From contig CAISZK010000195.1 of the NCBI GenBank assembly GCA_903889915.1, positions 1 to 53,979 of the forward strand: 53,979 nt of DNA. Reading direction: 5' to 3'. The notes below the pieces were generated by a model. That model did no database searches and had not been told where the DNA came from. It saw only the letters and a list, made by a program, of their open reading frames with translations. Positions 8,032 to 16,033 of the stretch are shown piece by piece. Source of the DNA: an uncultured Bacteroidota bacterium (GTDB lineage Bacteria > Bacteroidota > Bacteroidia > Bacteroidales > CG2-30-32-10). The translations under genes and the position numbers were made by a program. How positions within the stretch are numbered: position 1 is the stretch's first letter; each line of letters opens with the position of its first letter.

Positions 8032-10023
8032 TTAATTGGTTTTATTTTTTGGTAATACAATAGTGAATGTAGTGCCGGTTGGTCCTTTTGTAGGATCGTT
8101 ATTTGAATTAACTAAAAGGTCTCCTTTGTGCATTTTCACAATGCCGTAAACTGTTGGCAGGCCAAGACCGGTGCCTTTTCCGACAGCTTTTGTTGTGAAG
8201 AAAGGTGTGAAAAGCTTGTCCATATTTTCTTTCGGGATTCCTGTTCCTGAATCTTTAATACTGATATGGATTTTTTCATCTGATTCTTCAAGGTGTATTT
8301 CAATTTGTCCTCCTTCCTGCATTGATTCCATTGCATTTTTGATAAGATTTGTGATAGCCTGAACCATTTGTTCCTTATCAAGCAGCAAGCTGGTTAGAGT
8401 AAGGTTCTTTGTTACATTGATCTTTATGTTAGCAGGAATGATTAAAGAACTCAGGCAATCATTAATAAGCGAGTCAATGCCTGTCATCTCATAACGCACC
8501 TGGTTTGTTCTTGCAAAATTCAGCAGACCACTTACAATTGATTTGCATCTTTCTGCCTGATGAGTGATGAGTTCGAGATCCTGCCTTATTTGAGAATCAG
8601 GAGGACATTCTTCAAGTAAAATATTGCTATACATAATAACCACACCAAGCGGGTTATTTAATTCATGTGCAATACCTGCCGATAACTGACCCATGTGAGC
8701 AAGTTTTTCTGATTGCCTGAGAGCAAGCTGAACATTGGCAAGTTTGTCATTAGAAAGCGCCAGTTCTGAATTGTATTTATGAAGTTTTTCAATCGTGAAA
8801 GGCAAACACATTTCCTGTTCTGCAATTCCTTTGTAGATTGCTATTGCATGTTCTTCACAAGTGTCATATCCGCATGCACCGCAATTCAGGTGATCACTTT
8901 TACTTTCTTTCCCGAGAAACTTAAGGATTCTTGTGATTTCGTCATCTGTAGCAAAAAGAATACGCTGGTCATTTGCCTCGAAAGTTTTTGAAAGATCCAG
9001 GTTTTTGAAACGTTCTATGTTTTCCTGCCAGCTTTGCAAATTGAAGTTCTCCATTTTTTCGTTTGCATATTTTTTTATGCAAGCGATTTGGGTGTAGGTT
9101 TTTCCCGATGGGGTCATGCCTACACCTTTAATACAGCCATTGCAACAGAGCAGTTCAAGTAAATCTGATTTGGATAAACCCGACTCCGCTTCTTTAATTG
9201 CTTCAACAAAATTTAACCTCCCGTCAGCAACAATATTGTTGCTTTTCAAAATGTCATCTTCCGATTCAAGGTTGTAAAGCAATCCCCTGCTTACCGGAAA
9301 TACTGCACCTTTACCACCCAGTGGTTCGTCAAATTCGCAGGGTGTGGTATTCTCAGGAGAGATATTTAATTTGAGAAACAATTCACGTAATTCGCGAAAT
9401 GTAATTACCTCGCATATCTCAACATCCTCAGATTTCTTTGCAATACATGGACCTATAAAAACAATTTTTGTTTCTTTTCCGTAAAGTTCATGCAACACTT
9501 TTGCTGTAGCTCCCATCGGAGAAACAATAGGGATGAGATTTTTTACGATATCAGGATTGTATTTTTCAATGTAGGTAACTATTGCAGGGCAATCGGATGA
9601 AATATAATTCTGAAGTTTATTATCGCGAAGTATCTCTTTATATTTTAAGGCAACAAGGTCTGCCCCAAAAGCCACTTCATGCACTTTTGAAAACCCTATT
9701 GCTTTTATCATTCCAACAAAAGTTTTGTGATTTACAAATTCGCTGAATTCAGCCGGGAAACTTGGAGCAATACAAGCGACAACATTATTGTCAGTTTTTA
9801 GCATGTCAAGCACATTGTCCATGACCTTGTAATATTGTTTGGCATCCTGGCTGCATACCTTTACACAATTACCACAGCCAATACAGCGACTTGCTATAAC
9901 TTCAGCCTGACCATTGACGATCTTTATTGCTTTTGCAGGACACTCTCTTACGCAAGTGTAGCATATCCTGCAACGCTCTTTTATCGTATAAACCAGTGGT
10001 AATATGTTTTCTTTTGTTGTCAT
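8032..10023 (-). CDS. Hydrogenase-like sensor histidine kinase (HydS type)
   Basis: This 663-residue fusion starts with two [4Fe-4S] ferredoxin motifs (CRICYTCVRECP, CIGCGNCVKVC; residues 18-57). Next is an [FeFe]-hydrogenase H-cluster domain (about 80-320), a further Fe-S motif CGACGYDTC (381-389) and a kinase core with H453 in IAHELNNPLG plus a HATPase (GTGLGLPTV). The four H-cluster cysteines appear present: C145 (SSDCP), C193 (GPCIAKK), C293 and C297 (CCNGC). The proton-transfer Cys of catalytic enzymes (first C of TSCCP) is Asp144 here, and Met of the third motif is Leu. Known group C sensory hydrogenases are likewise altered at this site. It is 2 bp from hydA. Likely an H2 or redox sensor rather than a bulk enzyme; no PAS domain was recognised. 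Confidence 0.88.
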   Translation of the reverse strand: MTTKENILPLVYTIKERCRICYTCVRECPAKAIKIVNGQAEVIASRCIGCGNCVKVCSQDAKQYYKVMDNVLDMLKTDNNVVACIAPSFPAEFSEFVNHKTFVGMIKAIGFSKVHEVAFGADLVALKYKEILRDNKLQNYISSDCPAIVTYIEKYNPDIVKNLIPIVSPMGATAKVLHELYGKETKIVFIGPCIAKKSEDVEICEVITFRELRELFLKLNISPENTTPCEFDEPLGGKGAVFPVSRGLLYNLESEDDILKSNNIVADGRLNFVEAIKEAESGLSKSDLLELLCCNGCIKGVGMTPSGKTYTQIACIKKYANEKMENFNLQSWQENIERFKNLDLSKTFEANDQRILFATDDEITRILKFLGKESKSDHLNCGACGYDTCEEHAIAIYKGIAEQEMCLPFTIEKLHKYNSELALSNDKLANVQLALRQSEKLAHMGQLSAGIAHELNNPLGVVIMYSNILLEECPPDSQIRQDLELITHQAERCKSIVSGLLNFARTNQVRYEMTGIDSLINDCLSSLIIPANIKINVTKNLTLTSLLLDKEQMVQAITNLIKNAMESMQEGGQIEIHLEESDEKIHISIKDSGTGIPKENMDKLFTPFFTTKAVGKGTGLGLPTVYGIVKMHKGDLLVNSNNDPTKGPTGTTFTIVLPKNKTN

Positions 10024-10025
10024 TA

Positions 10026-11750
10026 TTATTTTAATACTTCACGTTTCGAATAATTGGTATGCAGGTATTCATGGCTTGTTTCACCCAGAGGCTTTCCAAG
10101 GAATTTATTGTATAATTCCATGACCTGTGGATTGAGATGTGAAACATTGATGCTTTCTCTTTCATCAATATCGTGCAACCTTTTACCTCTTGCAATGATA
10201 GCGTCCGTATTGGCGCCAATGTGTTGACCACCCCCTGCAATACAACCTCCCTTGCAGGTCATGACCTCTATAAAATGAATGTTGCTTTTGCCGGAGGCAA
10301 TTATTTCCATCAATGGTAATGCATATCCGAGTCCGTTCACAACAGCAACATTAAGTTCCATATCGCCAACTTTCACTTTGGTTTCTTTTATACCCTGGAA
10401 ACCCCTTAATTGAGCAAATCTATGCTCATTGAGTTCTTTGCCAGTTATCACAAAATGTGCGGTCCTGAGTGCTGCTTCCATAACACCTCCGCTCACTCCG
10501 AATATCTTTCCGGCTGAAGTCCTTGTTCCAAGTGGTGAGTCAGCAGGTTCCGGTTGAAGTTTATTTATGTCTATACCGAATATCCTGATAAGTTTTGCTA
10601 GTTCACGAGTAGTTAAAACAGCATTGACATCGGCCATTCCGTTTGTTGACATTTCTTCGCGCTGTGCTTCGAATTTCTTGGCAGTGCACGGCATGACAGC
10701 TACAGAATATATTTTCGCGGGGTCTGTTTTTTCAACTTTGGAATAATAATTTTTAATTATACTCCCCATCATTTGTTGCGGCGATTTACAGGTTGAAAGA
10801 TTTGGAAGCATGGCAGGCCAGAATTCTTCCACATATTTTACCCATGAAGGGCAACAGCTTGTGAACATTGGTAGCGGCTTTTTATCCTCAATCCGGTGTA
10901 ACAATTCCGAAGCTTCTTCCATTATAGTAAGATCTGCTGCGAAACTGGTATCAAAAACTCTGTTAAACCCGATTTTTCTGAGAGCTGCATTCATGATACC
11001 GTTAATATCCCTTCCGGCTTCAAGTCCAAACTCTTCAGCAAGAGAAACGCTGATAGCAGGAGCATATTGAACAATTACCTGCATTTCGGGGTTGCTGATT
11101 GCTTCTATCACCTGGTTTAAATGCGATTTTTCAGAGATTGCACCTGTAGGGCAAACCATCAGACATTGTCCACAGTTCACACATGAAGATGTGTTGAGAC
11201 CTTTGTTGAATGAAGTTCCAACAATTGTCTTGCTTCCCCTGAAACTAAAATCAATTGCTGACACTCCGATGATTTCTTCACACTCCCTTATGCAACGTCC
11301 GCAAAGGATGCATTTATCCGGATCCCTGGTGAGACTTAATCCTGAGATATCAAGACTATAATTGTTCTTTTTGCCAATGATCCTTCGTTGTCTTACATCC
11401 AGTTCTTCTGATAAACTCTGTAGTTCACAGTTTTTGTTTCTTGAACAGAAAAGACAATCATCAGGATGGTTTGATAACAAAAGTTCAACGATCGTTTTGC
11501 GTGCGTTGATAACCCTTGGAGAATGCGTAAGAATACTCATTCCTTCTTCAACAGGGTAGGAACATGAAGTGATGAGTTTACCACTGCCTTCAATTTCAAC
11601 CAGGCACATCCTGCATGCACCACTTGGTAACATTTCTTTCATGTGGCAAAGCGTGGGTATCTTAATTCCGTTGCGCTCAAGAGTGTCAAGGATGTATTCG
11701 CCTTTTTCGGCTGTTACCGGCTTTTTGTTTATTGTTATATTGAGACTCAT
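10026..11750 (-). CDS. hydA: [FeFe]-hydrogenase catalytic subunit HydA (NAD/ferredoxin type)
   Basis: The 574-residue protein has the full clostridial-type layout. It has a [2Fe-2S] domain (C35, C46, C49, C63), a His-Cys [4Fe-4S] site (HPDDCLFCSRNKNC, 95-108), two [4Fe-4S] ferredoxin motifs (147-157, 190-200) and the H-cluster domain. The H-cluster signatures are intact: TSCCPSW (C299 proton transfer, C300), MPCTAKKFE (C355) and EVMTCKGGC (C499, C503), at the same numbers as in Clostridium pasteurianum CpI. With HydB and HydC adjacent it should form the cytoplasmic trimeric hydrogenase that couples H2 to NAD and ferredoxin (electron bifurcation or confurcation). The gene is 26 bp from hydB. 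Confidence 0.97.
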   Translation of the reverse strand: MSLNITINKKPVTAEKGEYILDTLERNGIKIPTLCHMKEMLPSGACRMCLVEIEGSGKLITSCSYPVEEGMSILTHSPRVINARKTIVELLLSNHPDDCLFCSRNKNCELQSLSEELDVRQRRIIGKKNNYSLDISGLSLTRDPDKCILCGRCIRECEEIIGVSAIDFSFRGSKTIVGTSFNKGLNTSSCVNCGQCLMVCPTGAISEKSHLNQVIEAISNPEMQVIVQYAPAISVSLAEEFGLEAGRDINGIMNAALRKIGFNRVFDTSFAADLTIMEEASELLHRIEDKKPLPMFTSCCPSWVKYVEEFWPAMLPNLSTCKSPQQMMGSIIKNYYSKVEKTDPAKIYSVAVMPCTAKKFEAQREEMSTNGMADVNAVLTTRELAKLIRIFGIDINKLQPEPADSPLGTRTSAGKIFGVSGGVMEAALRTAHFVITGKELNEHRFAQLRGFQGIKETKVKVGDMELNVAVVNGLGYALPLMEIIASGKSNIHFIEVMTCKGGCIAGGGQHIGANTDAIIARGKRLHDIDERESINVSHLNPQVMELYNKFLGKPLGETSHEYLHTNYSKREVLK

Positions 11751-11776
11751 AGTTTTATTTATTAGAAGTTATTTGA

Positions 11777-13714
11777 TCAATAAGAGGATATAGCATTAAA
11801 ATTACATGCCTCAGCACATGCACCGCAGCCTATACATTTATCTTCTACGACATAATGTGCGGTTTTTTTTGCCCCAATGATGGCTAAAGCGGGACATTTT
11901 TTTATGCAAACCATGCATCCGGTGCATTTCTCAGCATCAATAGAAAATTTACGAAGCTCTGTGCAAATTTTGGCGTCACAGATTCTTTCATAAATGTGAG
12001 TTTCGTATTCATTCCTGAACCACTTGATAGTGCTGAGCACAGGATTTGGAGCAGATTGTCCAAGGCCACAAAGAGATGTTTCCCTGATAACTCTTCCTAA
12101 ATTTTCCAGTTGTATTACTCCCTGGAAACGCTCCAGCGCTTCGCGGTTATCTTCTGATGATGGTTTGTGGGTAATGTTTTCCAAAATTTCCAGCATACGT
12201 TTTGTTCCTTCTCTGCAGGGGATACATTTTCCGCAACTTTCTCTCTGGATAAAATCCATGAAAAATTTTGCAACGTCCACCATACAGGTATCTTCATCCA
12301 TTACGACCAGTCCACCGGAACCCATCATAGCATCTGCTTTCTTCAGTGAATCATAATCTACCTGGATATCCAGATTCTCTTCAGTTATGCATCCACCGGA
12401 AGGCCCACCTATTTGAACAGCTTTAAATTTTTTATCATTCCTGATACCACCGGCAATATTGAAAATAATTTCCCTGATGGTTGTTCCCATTGGTATTTCA
12501 ACAAGACCGGTTTTTGATACTTTTCCGGAAAGAGCAAATACCTTTGTTCCTTTGCTGTTTTTTGTTCCTATTGAACTAAACCATTTTGCACCATTCGCAA
12601 TAATAGCCGGTACATTTGAAAAAGTTTCAACATTATTAATTACTGTTGGCATGTGGAATAATCCGTCAGTAGCAGGGTAAGGAGGTCTTGGCCTTGGCAT
12701 GCCCCGTTTACCTTCAATACTGTTGATAAGTGCAGTTTCTTCACCACAAACAAATGCTCCTGCTCCTTTTTTGATTTTGATGTCAAAATCAAAACCTGTA
12801 TTCAATATGTTTTTCCCAAGGATTCCATATTCGCGTGCATCTTTCAATGCTATTTTCAACCGTTCAATTGCTAAAGGGTATTCAGCACGAATATATACAT
12901 AGCCGCAATTAGCGCCCATGGCATAACCACCGATGATCATTCCCTCAATCACACTGTGAGGATCGCCTTCAATTACCGCTCTATCCATAAAGGCTCCGGG
13001 ATCTCCTTCGTCTGCGTTGCAGATAATATATTTAGGCGTACGCCTCTCGTAAAGAGCAAGTGTCCATTTTTTCCCGGTTGGAAAACCACCACCACCTCTT
13101 CCACGAAGTCCACTTAATTCAATAATGTTACAAACCTGTATAGGCGTGTTTTCTTTTATAGTTTTACAAACATTTGCATATCCTCCGTTAGCGATATATT
13201 CTTCAATACTATAAGGATTTATGATGCCACAGTTTTTAAGAACTATTCTTTTTTGTGGAGCAAAGAACGGATGCTCATCAATGTATTTCACACCTTTCCA
13301 TTCTTTCGAATTTACTGAATGATACTGACCTATAATACCGTCAGAGGGAATCAGATTATTTAATAAGTTTTCAACTTTATCAAAAGTGATATTCTCGAAA
13401 GAGACACGGTTCATTCCGGGTAACATAATATCAACTATAGGTTCTGATGTACAAAGACCAATGCAACCTGTTTCTATGATATCAGCATCCAGATTATTCT
13501 TGTCGCAATATTTGCGTATCGCTTCAATCGTTTCTCCGGCTCCTGCACCAAGCCCGCATGTCCCGGCTCCAACGAATATCACTATTTGTGAATGATTTTC
13601 ACGCCTGTAATATGCTAACAATTCGTTAACTTTCTGTTGGGATTCTTTGTCGGTTTTTCCTTTAAGAAAATTTACAATCAAATCCTGTTTGTTTTTTTCG
13701 CTTACTGTTTTCAT
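11777..13714 (-). CDS. hydB: Hydrogenase flavoprotein subunit HydB (NuoF-like)
   Basis: The 645-residue diaphorase subunit has an N-terminal thioredoxin-like [2Fe-2S] domain, the FMN/NADH module (LRGRGGGGFPTGKKW, ICNADEGDPGAFMDR) and a NuoF-type [4Fe-4S] site (ESCGKCIPC with a later Cys in SLCGLGQ). It ends with a two-cluster ferredoxin domain (CTGCMVCIKKCP, CIGCGACAEACN). The ferredoxin tail distinguishes the hydrogenase/bifurcating type from complex I NuoF. In the N-terminal domain only three cysteines are visible (GTCGLGAG, then GCIGLC). It should exchange electrons between NAD(H), ferredoxin and HydA. It starts 2 bp after the hydC stop. Confidence 0.95.
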   Translation of the reverse strand: MKTVSEKNKQDLIVNFLKGKTDKESQQKVNELLAYYRRENHSQIVIFVGAGTCGLGAGAGETIEAIRKYCDKNNLDADIIETGCIGLCTSEPIVDIMLPGMNRVSFENITFDKVENLLNNLIPSDGIIGQYHSVNSKEWKGVKYIDEHPFFAPQKRIVLKNCGIINPYSIEEYIANGGYANVCKTIKENTPIQVCNIIELSGLRGRGGGGFPTGKKWTLALYERRTPKYIICNADEGDPGAFMDRAVIEGDPHSVIEGMIIGGYAMGANCGYVYIRAEYPLAIERLKIALKDAREYGILGKNILNTGFDFDIKIKKGAGAFVCGEETALINSIEGKRGMPRPRPPYPATDGLFHMPTVINNVETFSNVPAIIANGAKWFSSIGTKNSKGTKVFALSGKVSKTGLVEIPMGTTIREIIFNIAGGIRNDKKFKAVQIGGPSGGCITEENLDIQVDYDSLKKADAMMGSGGLVVMDEDTCMVDVAKFFMDFIQRESCGKCIPCREGTKRMLEILENITHKPSSEDNREALERFQGVIQLENLGRVIRETSLCGLGQSAPNPVLSTIKWFRNEYETHIYERICDAKICTELRKFSIDAEKCTGCMVCIKKCPALAIIGAKKTAHYVVEDKCIGCGACAEACNFNAISSY

Positions 13715-13716
13715 GA

Positions 13717-14178
13717 TTATTTTTCTTTATTTCTGAAACTTTCAATGATTTCTGTTAAAGAGTCTATGGTAACCTTTGCAAAGAATTGTCCGTTGATGCT
13801 GATAACAGGTGCTAAACCACATGCACCGATGCAAGCCACAATCTCAATACTGAAAAGCCCATCACGTGTTGTTTGTCCTGCTTTTATTTTTAGTTTCTTT
13901 TCAATTTCTTTAAGTACTGTTGATGATCCAAGCACATGACATGCGGTACCTCTGCATACCTGTATATGGAATTTACCATTGGGTTGAAAGCGAAATTGAT
14001 TGTAAAAAGTAGCAACGCCATATATTTTGCTTGTGGGAAGATGTAATATATTCCCAACTTTTACAATAGAATTTTCCGATAGAAATCCTTCGCTCTCCTG
14101 GATGTCCTGAAGCATGGGGATAAGGCTATCCCTTTTTGCTCCTTGATATTCCTGTAATATTAATTCTAGTTTATCCAT
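13717..14178 (-). CDS. hydC: Hydrogenase [2Fe-2S] subunit HydC (NuoE-like)
   Basis: The 153-residue thioredoxin-fold protein has the [2Fe-2S] motif CX4C (CRGTAC) and CX3C (CIGAC) of the 24-kDa complex I subunit NuoE and of HydC/HndA. It opens the hydrogenase operon, 2 bp before hydB, and has a well-formed Bacteroidetes promoter just upstream. It is expected to be a peripheral electron carrier in the HydABC complex. Confidence 0.94.
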   Translation of the reverse strand: MDKLELILQEYQGAKRDSLIPMLQDIQESEGFLSENSIVKVGNILHLPTSKIYGVATFYNQFRFQPNGKFHIQVCRGTACHVLGSSTVLKEIEKKLKIKAGQTTRDGLFSIEIVACIGACGLAPVISINGQFFAKVTIDSLTEIIESFRNKEK

Positions 14179-14200
14179 TGTGTATTTTTTTGTTAGTTAC

Positions 14201-14229
14201 CAAACATATTTTAATTTTTAAAAATGCAA
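14201..14229 (-). promoter_or_regulatory. Promoter of the hyd operon
   Basis: On the minus strand, TTG, 18 nt, then TATGTTTG fits the Bacteroidetes consensus TTG-N17-23-TAnnTTTG. The -7 box lies about 23 nt upstream of the hydC start codon. It is the strongest-looking promoter near the operon and marks its probable 5' end. Confidence 0.65.
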
Positions 14230-14244
14230 TATCCTGTATTTCTT

Positions 14245-15195
14245 TTATTGAATGGATACTTCTTTGGTCCTTTTATCCAGGATCCTGTTGATTTCCGGAA
14301 TGAGTTTATTTACATCAATTGGTTTGCTTAAAAAACCATCAACGGGAAACCAGATAGATTTGCCATTTTCAGACAAATAATCAATACCGGCATTTCCAGA
14401 AACAACGTCTTTAACCAGGAGGACATACAATTCTTTAAAGCCTGGGTTTTTTCTAAACTCTCTTGCCATATCCTGAACCGATGGATTTGTTGTGACAAGA
14501 ATTTCAATTGAAGTTTGCATTAAGACAGGAATGTTTCTTAGTGTCGGGTCATCATTGATTTCTTTTGCCATTTCAAAACCTTCGTAATGTGTACTCATCA
14601 TTACATCTAGTATTGCAAGGTCAGGTTTTTCTTCACGAAGCTTCTGCATGCCTTCCAGTTTATTGCTCGCTGTTACTACATTATAGCCGTTTCTGCTTAA
14701 TATAGTTTGTAGAACAGTGATGATATCCATATCATCATCTACTAATAAAATCTTTGTTGTTTTCATAATGGTAAATTTTAAGTTATTTTTATATTGATTT
14801 ATATGAATTGGGAAAAATGTTTGTCCATCAATTACAATATCTATAGCTCTTTCGAGTTCTTTCCGTGAAGTGTTTTTTTGCAGGAAGCAATTCACCCCTG
14901 AGTTAATAATTGATGCCAGATAATTCAGATCATTAAAAGCCGTGATAGCTATAACCTTTATACAAGTGAAATTGCTTGTAATAGTTTTGCATAATTTAAT
15001 TCCATCGGTTCCCAGCATTTCTGTATCAAGTAAAATAAGGTCGGGATTTAAATGCAAAAGAATTTCCATTAGTTCATTTCCATTTGCAGCCTCACCTACA
15101 ATTTCCACCCGGCTTAATTTGGAAAGAGCCATCTTTAACCCTTCTCTGTATATCTGGTGGCCATCTGCTACTATCGTTTTTATTTTTGTTTGCAT
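14245..15195 (-). CDS. Double receiver protein (NarL-type REC fused to hydrogenase-type REC)
   Basis: The protein has 316 residues from the ATG at 15195; a TTG 21 bp upstream was rejected. Residues 1-125 form a NarL-type receiver (D57 in LILLDTEM, K107) without the HTH domain such proteins normally carry. One of its two acidic N-terminal residues is Gly (ADGH in place of DDH). Residues from 144 form a second complete receiver starting at an internal Met (MKTTKILLVDDD, ATG at 14766; phospho-acceptor near 197, late K in DGFLSKPID). The 18-residue junction QYKNNLKFTI resembles untranslated spacer. The product may be one fused protein, or the second receiver may also start independently. It lies upstream of the hyd promoter. 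Confidence 0.8.
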   Translation of the reverse strand: MQTKIKTIVADGHQIYREGLKMALSKLSRVEIVGEAANGNELMEILLHLNPDLILLDTEMLGTDGIKLCKTITSNFTCIKVIAITAFNDLNYLASIINSGVNCFLQKNTSRKELERAIDIVIDGQTFFPIHINQYKNNLKFTIMKTTKILLVDDDMDIITVLQTILSRNGYNVVTASNKLEGMQKLREEKPDLAILDVMMSTHYEGFEMAKEINDDPTLRNIPVLMQTSIEILVTTNPSVQDMAREFRKNPGFKELYVLLVKDVVSGNAGIDYLSENGKSIWFPVDGFLSKPIDVNKLIPEINRILDKRTKEVSIQ

Positions 15196-15213
15196 ATCCT
15201 TTGGAATTCGATG

Positions 15214-15221
15214 CAAAATTA
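15214..15221 (-). promoter_or_regulatory. -7 box upstream of the double-receiver gene
   Basis: TAATTTTG on the minus strand matches TAnnTTTG. It covers the alternative TTG start, supporting the ATG at 15195. No convincing -33 TTG at the usual distance. Confidence 0.4.
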
Positions 15222-15351
15222 TATAGGCGTAGCCACCTGATTAAGGTAGTTTTGTAGGGAAATTCTATGTAATTTTAAGTAAGAAAGGAAAGAGGTAACC
15301 GGTAGTTTCAGGAAATGAAAATTGCCTAAAAGTATTGGTTTTGAATCTTGG

Positions 15352-15999
15352 CTATAAGTTAACCAATTTGTTTTTAATCACATAAGCTAAAAGCTGAATG
15401 GTGCTTTTGCAGCCTGTTTTTGAAAGAAGATTTGATTTGTGGCCAACTACGGTTCTTTCACTTATGTAGAGTTTATCTGCGATTTCTTTGTTGCTAAGCC
15501 CCTCGAGAGACAACTGAACAATTTCAATTTCTCTTTGGGTAAGCTTTACTTCAGGAGTCTCTTGCTTTTCAGTCTGGGTTATCTTTTTTGTAAAATATTG
15601 AAATAGTTCTTCGGAGTAATAATTTTTGCCAGCCATTACTGATTGTAAAGCTTTGTCGAGAGTTTCTTTTTTTATGCTTTTTAACAGAAAACCTTTAACT
15701 CCTGCATTAAGCATACTTTCCACATATTCCTCGTCATTGAACATTGTCAATGCAATGATCTTGAGATCGGGGTATTGTTCCAGGGCTTTCCTTGTTGCTT
15801 CAATACCGTTCATTACCGGCATTTCAATATCCATCAATACGATATCAGGCATGTCCAATTCAAGTATGTCAAGGAATTCCTTACCATTGGTAACTTCCGC
15901 AATCACTCTGCCGTACTTCAAACGATTGATAAGCAGTTTGAGTCCACTCCTGAAAATCTCATGATCGTCAACGATCATTATTTTTATCTTGTCATCCAT
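15352..15999 (-). CDS. NarL/FixJ-type response regulator
   Basis: The 215-residue regulator has a receiver domain (D11/D12, phospho-acceptor D57 in LMDIEMP, K107 in LLKSI) and a C-terminal LuxR-type HTH (LTQREIEIVQLSLEGLSNKEIA through SERTVVGHKSNL). It binds DNA as a phosphorylation-controlled transcription factor. The kinase gene 34 bp upstream is of the matching HisKA_3 (NarX-like) class, so the two form a cognate pair. Its target is not shown by sequence; the neighbouring hyd operon is the obvious candidate. Confidence 0.93.
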   Translation of the reverse strand: MDDKIKIMIVDDHEIFRSGLKLLINRLKYGRVIAEVTNGKEFLDILELDMPDIVLMDIEMPVMNGIEATRKALEQYPDLKIIALTMFNDEEYVESMLNAGVKGFLLKSIKKETLDKALQSVMAGKNYYSEELFQYFTKKITQTEKQETPEVKLTQREIEIVQLSLEGLSNKEIADKLYISERTVVGHKSNLLSKTGCKSTIQLLAYVIKNKLVNL

Positions 16000-16033
16000 G
16001 CTGCTTACATTGTCATCTGCAAAATTAGCATTA

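Noticed and set aside
8019-8060. Longer form of the stand-alone receiver
   Set aside because: The extra residues overlap the sensor-kinase end and precede a standard receiver start.
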